In this document: positions 11,230 to 22,201 of the stretch, one piece after another
How positions within the stretch are numbered: the stretch's first letter is position 1
Layout: each line of letters opens with the position of its first letter
Origin: Metellina segmentata
Taxonomy: Eukaryota; Arthropoda; Arachnida; Araneae; Tetragnathidae
Assembly (NCBI GenBank): GCA_947359465.1
Contig: OX375873.1
Span: forward strand, 60,731,573-60,795,572
Reading direction: 5' to 3'
DNA: 64,000 nt
Notes under the pieces: generated by a model
The model's database searches: none
What the model was told of the DNA's origin: nothing
What the model saw: the letters and a program-made list of their open reading frames with translations, nothing else
Made by a program: the position numbers and the translations under genes

Positions 11230-11490
11230 TACAGCCGACCAAACGGTTTAGTGGTTAAGGTGTTAGCCTCTAGATCGAAAGGTTCCTGGTTCGAATCTGG
11301 GTACGGGCATGGATGTTCTTATTCATATGATGTAGAGGCGGCTGGTGCACCTTATATCTGTGGTGGCCAAATGTCCCCACGTTAGGTTGGTGTCGATATT
11401 TGAAGAGCGGGGTGCCAGCTCAGGTGTTGTTTCGTCATCTGACCGTGGTTCAAAATTACTAGGTGTTGTCCTTGGATCTTTCCCTTAAGG
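11230..11490 (+). repeat. tRNA-derived SINE, family A, copy 2 (5' part; rest at 13977-14045)
   Basis: The tRNA-like head has an A-box-like GTTTAGTGGTTAAGGTGTT and the B-box GGTTCGAATC (about 11289). The shared body follows, with GGGGTGCCAGCTCAGGTGTT and CGTCATCTGACCGTGGTTCA. The SINE is interrupted at 11490 by a hAT element and continues after it with GATTGATCCCG... GTGTTGCTCTAGTA (to about 14045), matching the intact tail of the copy at 48230. This shows that the SINE is older than the hAT insertion. Confidence 0.85.
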
Positions 11491-13976
11491 CAGGGGTGGC
11501 CAACCTTTTACATACAATGCGTCAATTTTTTTCACATACCGAGTTCAAATGCGCCATACAACACAAGCACCTTTTATACCTTCTTACTTTCATGGTCCTG
11601 GCATATTCATAATAACCTTTTTAATAAAATTAACTTTATTGACATAATTAACATTTTAAATTATTTAATTATTGCATATAAAACTATTTTTCCAAAACAT
11701 AAACATTACTTACCATTAATGGGATTTTTGAGCCTGTTTGGATTTCGTTAGTTTTTCAATGTTCGGTGTTAAATTTGTTACAGAGAGCACCAGAGAATTC
11801 TTCAAATTTGAATCAGTCATTCGCGACCTCGTTTTGCTTTTAATAAATTTCATTGATGAAAATGCTTGTTCACATCTATATGTCGTTCCGAAACGACATA
11901 TGTAATTTTTTGCAAATTTTCTTAGTTCTGGAAAATGTTCACAGGGTAATGAACGCCAGAAATTAATTATGTTAGAATCATTTTGATCTGAAAAAAGCTC
12001 ATCAAATTTCATTTTTAATAATGAATTTGTTTTTAAATCAATAAGTTCCAATTGTATGTTGCTAGGCATCTTCATTACGTTTTGTTCACTGAGTGAAAAT
12101 GGGTTAATAAATGCGAGCATGCAGTTTTCTTCTTTAGCCAGATCATGAAAACGACTTTCAAATGACTCCTGCAATAACTTGACTTTTTCGATATATTTGG
12201 TCAAATTGTTTTTATCCGCAGCACATTTACTTTGCTCTTTCAAATGTGGAAATTGACTTAAATCCTGATTTTCTAACTGAGAGATGAAGAGTTTTAATTT
12301 AATTTTAAATGAATTTATGCTATTTACTAAGCTAGGAAATAATTTATTCTTGCCTTGTAGTTTCGAATTTAGATCATTGAGATGGCTAGTAACATCAACT
12401 AAAAATGCCAAATCAAATAGCCAGGTGTTATCGAATAATAGAGTTCTTTCACCAGGAAGTTCATTTTCCTGTTCTAAAAAATTATGAATAGCGTTTTTCA
12501 ATTTCCAAAATCTACTCAGAACCTGTCCTCTAGAAAGCCAGAGCACCTCACAATGAAGGATAAGTTCACCATATTCCAAATCTAACAATTCACAATATTC
12601 TCTGAATTCTCGTCTGTTTAATGCTCTTGCTCTAATTTTGTTCACACATTTCACAACCGGTAACATAACATGCTGCATTTTTAAAGTTTTCCCACACAGT
12701 GCCTCTTGGTGTATAATGCAGTGATATTTTAGTACAGGACGATTTAAAAAAAATTTCAAGCAAAGTTGTAGTGCCATTGCTTTTACCTATCATTGACGGC
12801 GCTCCGTCAGTACACACACTGATGAGTTTACTATAATCTAATTTCAGATTTTCTAAGCATGATTTTACTTTTTCAAAGATGTCTAATCCTCTTGTTTTAC
12901 CCTGCAATGACTCCAGACTGGCAAGTTCTTCAAAAACATTAAAATTATCATCAATTCCTCTTATAAAAATGCTTAACTGGACTACATCACATATGTCCGT
13001 TGATTCATCCAAAGCTAATGAAAAGAAAGTACAAGAATGGACAAGGTCTTTCAGTTGCTGAGATACATCCTGAGAGAGTTCTTCGATACGTCTCGTAACT
13101 GTCTGCCTTGATATAGCAATTTCGTCTGCTTTCCTTTCAATACCTTAGTTACCAAGATGGCGTGCAAATATTTGGAGACAAGGCTTAACAATTTCTTCTC
13201 CGTCAGAAAAAGGTTTCTTTTTTTTCGCCAATGCTAAAGCTATTTCATATGACGCTTCTGTCATTGCCAAGTCTTCACAACTTACTTTAATAAAAATATT
13301 TTGTCTTCTTCTGATTTCTTCCTTTTTCTTAATCAAGTATTCTTTTCGTAACTCAGACCCAAGAACGAGCTTCATTATTCCTTCTATATTAGCCTGATGC
13401 TGTGTTTTATAGTGTCTATTAAGATCATGTCTTCTGTTATGTGAAAGAGTACTTTCACAAACAATGCAAAACGGTTTTCCTGATGGACTTGCTATAAATA
13501 ACAGTTCATTTTCCCACTGTTCATTGAATTCACGCCTGCTATCACTTTCCGCACTTCTTTTGCTCATTTTCTTTAGCACTAAGACGGTTGTATAGATTGA
13601 AATGTGAGCAATCGGGTGTTGAAAAAGAAGTGGTTGCATACTTCCTTTAAGTGTTTATAATACTATTTCCCGTGAGTGTTTATATTACTATTTTCTGTGT
13701 TTAAATTACTGCTGAATTAATTTTGTCTGATACACGTATAATCCTTGTCTGACGCAATGCATTGAGCCAATTTCCTGTGTCTCTACGCTGATCATATCGT
13801 TCTTATGCTTATCTGTTGCGATGTCTATTTATACCCATTAATGTCTTATTTCTACATTACAGGGCATAACAGAAAAATGGATTCATTTATGGCGTTTACT
13901 TTAAAAAAAAATAGTAGACGCAAGAATGCAAGCGCCACTTGAAATCATCCAATGCGCCACGGGTTGGCCACCCCTG
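11491..13976 (-). mobile_element. hAT transposon, nearly complete, inserted in a SINE
   Basis: The element starts CAGGGGTGGCCAACC and ends with the inverse, GGTTGGCCACCCCTG. It is flanked on both sides by the same 8 bases, CCTTAAGG (11483-11490 and 13977-13984). An 8-bp duplication with CAG-type termini is diagnostic of hAT. It is 2486 bp long and carries one transposase gene on the minus strand. A second, more decayed element with the same terminus lies at 35715-36642. Confidence 0.95.
11716..13570 (-). pseudogene. hAT transposase with BED zinc finger (ZBED5/GTF2IRD2-like), broken
   Basis: The likely start is MSKRSAESDSRREF near 13567. A BED-like zinc finger follows (C-x2-C in FCIVCESTL, then H-x4-H in HDLNRHYKTQH). 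The frame has an in-frame TAA at 13145-13147, directly after RHLGN, and reopens in the same frame with DEIAISRQTV. The catalytic core region includes ALDESTDICDVVQLSIF and VCTDGAPSMIG (about 12800). A frameshift near 12770, at a T/A-rich run, moves coding to the frame that continues to 11716. The end has the hAT dimerisation signature YRCEQAFSSMKFIKSKTRSR. One nonsense change and one frameshift make it a pseudogene, though both are single events. The family resemblance to GTF2IRD2 and ZBED5 (domesticated hAT genes) comes from established knowledge of those proteins. Confidence 0.85.
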
Positions 13977-14045
13977 CCTTAAGGGATTGATCCCGAACTG
14001 TCGTCAATGGCGTTGTGTTGCTCTAGTACGAAGCTAATTAAAAAT

Positions 14046-16660
14046 TACCAAATTACTATAGTTCATACAGACTTTAAAAAGTTTTTTTTTATGTATAAAT
14101 AATTAAATTTTGCATTTGTTCTCTTTTTTTTTTTTTTTTTTTTTTTTTAAGTAAAAAGTTAAATTTACGCTGTATAAATCGAGTGTAAACTGTCCTGTTA
14201 TAGATATCCAAAATGTTTAGAAATTAGTTACACTGCTATCGATTCTGACAAAAATTCATTTGCTCTTCCATACAGACACTAACAGTTCTTCAGAATACCA
14301 AAAAAAAAAACCTTTTATCCAGAGGATTGTTTGCTTATAATTACATTATGTTTCTAAACTATAGAACAACTAAACTTTCTAAAAAAGTAATAACGATGTA
14401 CCGTAAAAATAGACGAAGTTCGTAATCTAAACTAGTTGGTCACGAGGTTAAGTTCATCACAATCTAGTAACTTTCCAAGGAAAGGTTCAACTGCATTAAT
14501 AAGAAATATTTTGTTTAAAGAGTAAAAGTAGTTTATGTGAAAAAGTGGATGACATTTAATACCTGTTTTTGAAGCTTTTTTTACACGTTAAATATCAGTT
14601 TTAAATGTTTGATCTTCGATTTGTGTTTAACTAGCATGGTGTAGTCCTGAATGGTCCCACTGATTTGCCCAAAACTAGCTGAGTAAATAGGAAAAACATT
14701 TACAAACATCATCCCTTGAAAAATTAAAAATGAATTGAAAAACATTCTTAGTTATCGTACTCCCATATTGTAGGCCAGTGATTCTCAACTTTTGTAAGAC
14801 CACGAAAATTGTGTTTTATAACATGAGGAACCGGTTCCAACATTGTGGCATTTTACATTTAAATTATTTGTTAATCATTGGACTAATGAAATCTTGTAGC
14901 GTATTGTAGTTTTCACAGACCAACATCATTAAAATAATTTGTGCTGATTTCCATATCTCATTCTGATTACAAAACGTTTGTATTTGTTGGGTCATAAACA
15001 CCTTTCCCCATACGTCAAAGTCAAACAAAACCCCTGGACTCTTATTCATATTAAAATTTTATTCTTTAGGCTTATTACTTTAAAAAACTCTGGTCTCGAA
15101 TTTCGAAACAAGAACTTGCACTGCAATGGGAACTTTCGAAGAAACAGTATTCAGTATTATCAGATTTGAGAACCGAATAGACTATTTTGACCTTCATTTT
15201 CAGTAGAAAAAATTTCGTTTTGTTTCTTGGTCACAGATGTTATAAAAGCGTTCCGCGTTTGAGCATTTCGGCACATTCACGAATATTCTTAGAATATTAC
15301 CAATTTAAATATTTTAGATATAAAAGAACCTTAGGTATAAAAAAATGACAAATTATTAGTATACAACTCAGTATAATTAATACTAGGTTCGGTACCGGAC
15401 TGCGACAGCTTCATTTTCAGTAGCGAAACAGTCAAAATAAATGTAGGAGTGAAACTACTATAACCTCCCCAGTCCTCACCAACAGCGCCCTCTACCTCCT
15501 ATGGGCTGCGCGAGCAGCGAGCGACAGTAGAAGGAAGTCAAACATTAAAAGAGGAAGGTTATTCCTCGGATGTTCTGAAAGGACTTACTTGAATGAGCAA
15601 GACGTGCTCACCGATGTTTGTGGTTTGTGCCAGACGGGCATAGTGTATATTTTTCTGCATATAGTCATCTGTAACTATTCATCAGCTGCACCTCAATCAT
15701 TAATTAAATATCATTTACCGGAACTGTGTGTGAACTCAATTATTACAAAAATGACACTGAAAAGTTCAAAAAATCTTGCCACAAATTTAGGTTTCATTAT
15801 GAAAAACTATTTGAGGCTACGTCAAACTATTATTGCTACCAATTTTATAAAATTATTTCAGAGGTTTGTCATTAAATTTGTATTAAAAATAATAAATCGT
15901 AATAGTGATGAAGTTTCCAAGCGTCCCATACTTTAAAAAGTTATTGGTATGAGTATTTACCATATGTGTACGGTTTTTGCATACTCAATTCTCTACTGAA
16001 AGGTGAACATTCAAAACGTTAAATCTTTGGTGTAATATTCCCTATTGAATATTTTAATCTACGTTACATTATTGAAGCTAGAATTGAAAGTTTTTGTTTT
16101 TATGTCTGCAATATGTAAAGTTTCACACGTCTAACTCAACTGTTATAAATAATTTAATTGCTTTGCTTATACAAAACAATTCTGTAAATCTATGCAATGA
16201 TGGTAAACTTGTGAGAATAAAAATTAATGCCGAAATTTATCTTATTTACAATTTGAAGAAAAACTACTTATATATAAAATAAATATTTCAAAGCTTCCCA
16301 TTTTATACAGTAAATATTTGGTTTCTTAAACGCGTGTAAGTAAGGATCAATCGAATGTATCGTGATCCTCAGAACTGACGCAATGTTTGAAACTCTCTCC
16401 AGTCATTCCCCTTTAAAAGAATCATCTAGTCCTTCGGAATCCTCGGAATACGAAAAAGCCCGTGACGTTCCAATCTGTCACTGTCATCGGTCTTCTTTGA
16501 TGACCTGATCTAAATAGCCTGCTGCTCAGACCCATTGACCACAGAAGGGGAAAGCATTCCTTTTGTCCAAACCCTGACACTTTTAAAGGGAACTCGCTTT
16601 TTAGGGGTGACGCTTTCGACAACACTACATGGATTTGCCATGCCGCCAAGAGGGAGGAGG
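14046..16660. other. Inserted DNA without recognisable gene
   Basis: It contains a long poly-T run near 14125-14148 and a hAT-like terminus CAGTGATTCTCAACTTTTG near 14777, with a decayed partner TTTGAGAACCG near 15165. A more GC-rich block at about 15370-15560 and another at about 16360-16655 adjoin the resumed transposase-like gene. No gene is supported. Confidence 0.4.
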
Positions 16661-17290
16661 AAATTATATGGAGCGATGAACCATCATATGAATTTAAGAA
16701 CGAGTATATGGTGAAAGTTTTACAGATTCTATCGGAAAAATATAAAAAGCCCTTTGCATGGAAATACTTTGCTACTTCACACGGGAAAGGTATCATTGAT
16801 GGTATTGGAGGAAATGTTAAGCGGCTTGTACGTTAAGTAGTTATGAGCAAGAAAAATGAGACAATTGTTCAGGGAGTCGCAGTTTTTGTCTATGTTGCAC
16901 AAAAGATCATCAAAGCAACTACAATTATGCATATATCTGAAGAAAATATCCAAAATATTTTATCACAAAAGCCATGGGATAATGTAAAGGCAATTCCTTG
17001 GTGTTTCAACTTTTCAAGTCATTAAATATGACAATGGAAAATATAATTTCTTTGAACATTTAAAGTGCCAACCAAAAGATGTCACAAAGTTACCAACGGC
17101 AGAGAAAAATTTGGGCATACAAGTGGGTGAATGGGTAGGGGTGACATACGATGGAATTAATAATCCAGGTTAAATCACTTGTTTTGCTGGTCCAGATTGT
17201 GTTGAAGTTTCGGCTATGGTGAAATCTGGCACATATTACAAGTGCCCACAGCAACCGGACAAAATTTTATACATGCTAAAAGATGTTTAA
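16661..17290 (+). pseudogene. Transposase-like protein of unnamed family, C-terminal part, broken
   Basis: The fragment resumes with IIWSDEPSYEFKNEYM (Asp codon at 16675-16677, the probable second acidic residue) and continues with WKYFATSHGKGIIDGIGGNV. The SHGKG-x2-DGIGG-x2-KR block is the hallmark I associate with this unnamed family. It then runs, with at least three breaks, through NILSQKPWDNVKAIP and GEWVGVTYDGINNPG to a stop near 17288. It complements the fragment at 1332-2560 almost exactly, so both probably come from one gene. The downstream stretch 17290-17536 is AT-rich and resembles a 3' untranslated region. Confidence 0.7.
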
Positions 17291-17536
17291 AAAATATCAG
17301 CACCTATTGTTGTTAACAACAGAGGACATTTTAAATTTATAAATAAATTTTGAGTTCATGATGATCTGTATTTTATTGCATAATTATGAAAATAAATGTA
17401 TTATAAGCTAAGTATTAACATGCTTATACATTTGAGATCACTTAAATAAATAGTCATACAATGTTAAAATATGCAGTAGAATTTTGTTTAGAATTTTTTA
17501 ACATTTAAAATTACGCCTTTCATTTATGTTTGCAAA

Positions 17537-17950
17537 AGTCCCACACGTGACAATGATGTCCCGCACGTGACAGCACACATTTTAATTTCTTTAATAATTT
17601 AAATATTAATATTTACAATTGATATTAATGCTGCTCTAACTTTGGCCTTTTGTCTCACTAAATATGATTTTAATTTAATGATTTCTCAATTAAAAGAACA
17701 GAAATATCTTTTGGTTCATATAGCTATTTACAAGTAGTTGACTTTGCATGTCCCGCACATGACACTAATAAACAAATTAATTTCTACAAAAAAACATTGA
17801 TCAAAAGTAATATAATTATGTATAAAGTATCTTAGATATAAAATGCTAGTATAAAAAATATACACAATTTCATAAGTTATAATTTGTGACCTCGGCGTAA
17901 CTATATATCTTAAAATTACGAGTCCAAATGTCCCACACGTGACCATGGAA
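17537..17950. repeat. Right subterminal CACGTG motif cluster
   Basis: Copies of GTCCCRCACGTGACA occur at about 17538 and 17558 (two direct copies), about 17748 (with CACATG) and about 17931. They match the left cluster at 661-858 in sequence and in position outside the coding part. Their purpose as transposase-binding sites is inference. Confidence 0.65.
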
Positions 17951-18008
17951 TGTCCCGTTAGAAGAAGCAGGGGAGAATAAAACTATTAAATTCATTTTAA
18001 AATATTCT

Positions 18009-18165
18009 AGATTGAATTTTAAAATTCGCCCTACTCAAAAATTGCAAAGAATTCGGACTACCTGTGTGCCAAATCTCAATGCTGTAAGTGCCATAGAATC
18101 GTCAGGATTTTACGGCCACGAAAAAAACAAACAAACACTTCCTTTTATAATAGTAGAGATAAGGA
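18009..18165 (-). repeat. Helitron-like 5' end family, copy 1
   Basis: On the minus strand it reads CTCTACTATTATAAAAGGAA, then GTTTGTTTG, GATTCTATGGCACTTACAG and TTTGGCACACAGGTAGTCC. The same series occurs at 19286-19446 and 41853-41995 on the plus strand. Many arthropod Helitrons begin TCTCTACTA, but no Rep/helicase coding was seen, so the class is tentative. Confidence 0.5.
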
Positions 18166-19285
18166 CCCAAAGAATTCCGGGTCCCGAGAACTTTGCAATA
18201 CTTCTGATATGCAACCTGATGCAAATAAAGCCACTCTACATAATTGGTTCTCATGTTATTAGCATAATTATCAATTATGTTTGGGGTTTTAGGCCCTACT
18301 AAAAATTTTAAAGGGTTCCACAGGTCGGACATGCTTTGTGCAAATGTATTTTTTTTTAACAAATATAGTTTTTCTTTGAAAGTATTTACTGTTCCTGTTT
18401 TTTTGGAGGTCAAAAGGGATTCGGATATCAATGAAGTTAAGTCGCTTATGTTGAGATGACAATGACAACTGACCAACAAATATTTCTCTCTTTGTTAACT
18501 TAAAACAAGTGTCACTCGTAAATCTGTCAACAGATGCTTCTGAGTTCTATACATATGAGATCAGGCCATACATTCTACGAAATGGTTGTGGGTAATTTTG
18601 ATATACTCTTCCCATGGAAAGGTTGGTTAGACTTAAACCGACGTCCTTTCAATAACACTTTAATATTTGTGATAAAAGGATCTAGAATTCCAAAACCCTC
18701 AAGGCATATTTATAACATAAATCAATATTATCTGGTAAGCACACTGATTTGCGTCTCATGTCTAAAAAGTTCAAACACAAAGGGGGAAAATAAATTAAAA
18801 TCATTAAACTCCTACAAAATATCTAATTTGTATAAAATAACACAATTTAAAAAAATAATAAGTTTTTATACACACTTTCTTAGACATCTCCTTTGGAATT
18901 GGGGAAAATTACGTAGATTTTAATATGTGTAGAAGACTGGAACTCCATTCATAAAGTCTTTTCATCATTGCTACTTCTGCATTTACATTAAGAATGTTTT
19001 GAACTCAACAGTTTGGAGTAACTCTTATATAGTTTTGACACTTAAAACTGATTTGCATAAATGAAAAGTAAGAACATTATAATAGATTAATTATTAGGAC
19101 ACGTATAAACTTTGTATTTCGAAATAAAGTGCGTATTTTTTAATATAGAATTTTAAGCATTATGGATTTATATCATGAAATTGAACTACAATTAAAAAAA
19201 CACAAGACGCAATGGTGATTTTTTATTATTTTTCAATCTTTCAAAAATAAGACCTGCTATATTTCCTTAACTCCTCTTATATACT
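18166..19285. other. AT-rich DNA without recognisable gene
   Basis: It lies between two inverted copies of the CTCTACTATTAT repeat family. The intervening frames show no known family. GCACACTGATTTGCGTCTCATG near 18738 recurs loosely near 26232, suggesting shared repeat content. Confidence 0.4.
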
Positions 19286-19446
19286 AATAGATCTCTACTA
19301 TTATTAAAGGAAGTGTTTGTCTGTCTGTTTGTTTTCTACATGCAAAGTCCTGACGAATCTATGGCACTTATAGTAATGGTATTTGGCACACAGGTAGTCC
19401 AAAATTTTGGCAATTATTGGAGCGTGGCGAATTTTAAAATTCAATC
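19286..19446 (+). repeat. Helitron-like 5' end family, copy 2
   Basis: It begins at about TCTCTACTATTATTAAAGGA and includes GTTTGTCTGTCTGTTTG, TATGGCACTTATAG and TTTGGCACACAGGTAGTCC. It is inverted relative to the copy at 18009-18165. GGCGAATTTTAAAATTCAAT (19427 onward) matches the inverse at about 18010. Confidence 0.5.
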
Positions 19447-19649
19447 TAGAACATTGTAAAATGAATTTTATGAAATTTAATTTTATTATTGAATGCAACA
19501 GCATAGAAGATCACATATTCTAAATTTATTATTTCCGTTTTCATTTTGCGCGGATAAATAATTTTCCAGTAGACGATAAAAAACAAAAAAATCTTTTAAC
19601 AGGAGTCATTTAGTACTCCCTTTTTCTATCTTAGTGGGTCCCTAGACGA

Positions 19650-19830
19650 TCAATATGATTGTCAATTTGATTGTCAATAATGCTCATTGAAGCAACCAAT
19701 TGGAGGCGATTGACGCGATTGTCAATCGATTGACACACATTGATAGAAATTTTGATTGATGGACATTGATGGGCGCCATTGACGGCGCCGATTGATCGTT
19801 TAAAATACGCAATCGTCAATCGTTAGGTCA
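19650..19830. repeat. ATTGAC/GTCAAT motif array next to the left TIR
   Basis: Motifs such as GATTGTCAAT, GATTGACGCGATTGTCAATC, GATTGACAC and GCCATTGACGGCGCC recur in both orientations over about 180 bp. A sparser mirror version lies at 21700-21790. Clusters like this can be transposase-binding sites. Confidence 0.55.
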
Positions 19831-19845
19831 GTAGGGTTTTTCTAT

Positions 19846-19912
19846 CTTCGCGATCGTTAAATATAGAGTAAACATTTCAACGGATTTGACCGGAACTCCA
19901 GTTAGATACCTT
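19846..19912 (+). repeat. Dispersed ~70-bp module, copy 2
   Basis: It reads GCGATCGTTAAATATAGAGT, then CATTTCAACGGATTTGACC, then CCAGTTAGATACCTT. It is diverged from the copies at 31849 and 22013. Confidence 0.6.
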
Positions 19913-20489
19913 AATTGTAAATTTCTGTAACAAATAAGTTTTCGATTGAAAAGTTTATATTTTCGCAATACGAATTTAAGTAATACGAATGTAAGTCGGG
20001 GTACAAAATTTGCATATAAATATATATAAATAATATTTAATTGCGACCAAGGACTAACAAAAATTCGAATTTAAAAGAAAAATATATAATAAAATTGCAG
20101 TTTTTTATACATATTAATACAAAATATTAAAAAAATTACTGAGTTACTAAAAAATTATTTTGATGTCGATGGTTTCATAAAATCTTACAAATTCGTCTGA
20201 CACACAATGCCTTCTTTTTTTTCGCGCAGAATTTCTTTGTAGCAAGTTAATGATTTTTATTCCTTGCTTTGTATCTATAACGCATTCTTTGGTTTAGTTT
20301 ATGTTTTCTAAATTTTTTAAGCCCCTTACAATTAAGCTGATACCTTATGCCATCTGCCCGGGACGCGCAGGTGGTCTTCGATAGCCGTCCCGTTAGTTTT
20401 GAGTGCAGGAAATTTTCAACTGATTCCCTGAAAAATCTGTAGACACAAATGGATCTGAGATTCAAATTTATATTATAATAAAGTGTATA

Positions 20490-20739
20490 GTTGAACAAGT
20501 TACTGCTGTCCCAGCCTAAACCATTCGGTGTATCGCCACGTAATTTTGAACCACGGTCAGATGACAAGGCAACATCTGAGCTGGCACCCCCACTCTCCAA
20601 ACTTCCACACCAACCCAACGTGAGGACCTTCGGCCACGACTGATTTAAGGCGCACCAGCCGCCTCTATACCATACGCTTACAAACATCCATTAGCACAAC
20701 ACGGATTCGAACCAGGAACCTTCCGATCTAGAGGCTAGC
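20490..20739 (-). repeat. tRNA-derived SINE, family A, copy 3, with target duplication
   Basis: The minus strand reads from the tRNA-like part (GGAAGGTTCCTGGTTCGAAT near 20704-20725) into the shared body (CAGCTCAGATGTTGCC, CATCTGACCGTGGTTCAAAA). It is flanked by a 15-bp near-perfect duplication, ATAATAAAGTGTATA at 20475-20489 and ATAATAAAGCGTATA at 20740-20754. That is typical of LINE-driven insertion, although no LINE was seen in this window. Confidence 0.85.
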
Positions 20740-20799
20740 ATAATAAAGCGTATATATAGATTTTTTTTTTTTGTAAAATAAACGCGCGTAAGTGAACTG

Positions 20800-21296
20800 C
20801 CCAGGTGCAGAATTATATTCAGTGTTCTGCAACACAACTCCAAGCAATTGCAGCTGTTCTGCAAGCAATTCGTCGGAATTTTGAAAACTGCACAAAAATA
20901 AAAAACAGACGCAAAACACAATTGTCGGCTAAATATGAAAACATATTTATAATAAACACATCAAAATTAATTAACTTACTTTATTTATAACCAAGGCATA
21001 TTTTCATAATTTGCAATTATGTCGATAACTTTTGAAGTTAAATATTTCGTCATTGACATGGAAAGATGTTATTTCTAAAGTGTTAGTGGTAATTTGGGCG
21101 GTGTAGGGAGGTTGTTCCATAGCTAGAAAAGAAAAAAAGGCGTGGCAACGAGCGCACTTTGCACAGCAGAACATCGTAACTTATGATTAAAAACAAATCG
21201 GCCAAAATTGTGATAAAATTAAGGAAAAATTGTTCTGCAAAGACTTAGTTTGTTTTGCGACTTACGTAGCACTTTTAAGCACTTTCTGCTCCCGGG
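20800..21296. mobile_element. hAT-like MITE, copy 1
   Basis: It begins CCCAGGTGCAGAA and ends TTCTGCTCCCGGG, a short imperfect inverted repeat. The whole 497-bp unit occurs again in the opposite orientation at 45449-45946. Shared landmarks include TTCTGCAACACAACTCCAAG and GGCGGTGTAGGGAGGTTGT. No frame inside looks coding. The target duplication is unclear at this copy but readable at the other. Confidence 0.75.
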
Positions 21297-21795
21297 GGAG
21301 TTTATGAAACTTTTAGTTAATTTGTATCGGGATCATTCTGAGTTGTGGAAAGTTAAGTCAAGTGAATATTTAAAGAAAAACAAAAGAAGTATTGCTTTCA
21401 AAAAAATAGTTACTGTGTTAAAGCAATTCAAAACAGATTATACTAAGGAAAAATTATAACAGAAAATTAATATTCAGCAAAAATATGCAGTATCTTGCAA
21501 AAAGTTTGGTAGATCTTTGTGAGCAAAGCGGCTTCTCGGTTTATACCACTCTTTAAAACCAGAGTCTTTTTTTCCTCTTATTTTCTTTTATCCGATTGCA
21601 GACAGCCAAATTCAAGGCAAGAAGCTCAAATTTGAATTTGAAACCATTTTGTAACTCAAATTTGAGACACGTCACGTCCCTTCGAAAAACATTGACCGAA
21701 TGAGATTGACGGGTTGATTGAAGCTATATTGAAACACCTATCAATCGAAACAGTCAATCACACTGACAATAATATTGATCGTCTAGGGAGCTCTT

Positions 21796-21850
21796 AAAAA
21801 CTTCAACGGATTTGAAATCTGCGGAAAATTTTGCATCAGATCCATACCTA
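21796..21850 (+). repeat. Dispersed ~70-bp module, copy 3
   Basis: AACTTCAACGGATTTGAAAT is followed by TGCGGAAAATTTTGCATCAG and a GATCCATACC-like end. It starts directly to the right of the TIR at 21791. Confidence 0.6.
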
Positions 21851-22012
21851 AAAATATGATTTTGTTTGAAAAAATATAATTTTAAAATTGAATATCTTTA
21901 ATATTTTTTTTTTGCAAGAGATAGTGACGTCACGTCAACCCCATCGCGTTGAAAAAATAATCGCTAAAAAAAATATAAAAAATTTTGGCTGGCATATTGT
22001 TTTGTTCTTTTT

Positions 22013-22092
22013 TGTAAAATCGTCATCGTTAAAGAGAGACAGAAAATTTCAATGGATTTTAAATATGCGGAAAATTTGACACCAGATAGATA
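22013..22092 (+). repeat. Dispersed ~70-bp module, copy 4
   Basis: It reads GTAAAATCGTCATCGTTAAA, AAAATTTCAATGGATTTTAA and GACACCAGATAGATACCTTA. Its upstream flank (about 21955-22013) also resembles 31775-31848, so the homology extends beyond the core. Confidence 0.6.
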
Positions 22093-22201
22093 CCTTATGC
22101 GTTTGATTTCCTATTAATAAATAATTTTTCTTTTAAATATTCATATTTTCGCAAGAGATTGTGACGCCACGCCGCATTTTCATTTAGCTTGCGAAGAATA
22201 C

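Larger units (their letters stand above)
301..17952 (+). mobile_element. Unnamed DNA transposon, split by about 14 kb of later insertions
   Basis: Two coding fragments of one transposase-like family, 14 kb apart and on the same strand, are N-terminal/middle (1332-2560) and C-terminal (16661-17290). The left part stops just before the region where the right part resumes. Matching CACGTG-cored motifs lie outside both parts (661-858 and 17537-17950). The outer limits are tentative: GGGCCATTCCA at about 301 and the inverse of GGGACATTCCA ending near 17952 could be the terminal inverted repeats. I did not identify a target duplication. Inserted in the gap are a SINE, a gypsy element and a hAT element. 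An alternative is two separate truncated copies of the family, but the complementary break points argue against this. Confidence 0.6.
19628..21791. mobile_element. TIR-bounded DNA element carrying nested SINE and MITE
   Basis: TCCCTAGACGATCAATAT at about 19628 is matched by its inverse ATATTGATCGTCTAGGGA ending about 21791. The two ends continue to agree for about 28 bases with one or two differences. Inside the left end lies a dense array of ATTGAC/GTCAAT motifs (19650-19830). No transposase frame is seen, so it is non-autonomous or deleted. A SINE (20490-20739) and a hAT-like MITE (20800-21296) are nested within. I could not assign a superfamily and no target duplication is evident. Confidence 0.65.

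Noticed and set aside
11230..11300. tRNA gene
   Set aside because: A and B boxes are present, but the sequence continues into a body shared with other dispersed copies and no full cloverleaf with acceptor stem is seen, so it is a SINE.
2561..16660. A single large transposon inserted into the split element with recognisable ends at the break points
   Set aside because: I compared both break points and found no matching inverted ends or duplication, so only the individual insertions inside are reported.
16422..16796. 124-residue open frame on the minus strand
   Set aside because: It is antisense to the resumed transposase-like gene and crosses its junction; no domain features.
20247..20687. 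146-residue open frame on the minus strand
   Set aside because: It runs along the SINE body and its flank; similar text occurs in non-coding form in other SINE copies.
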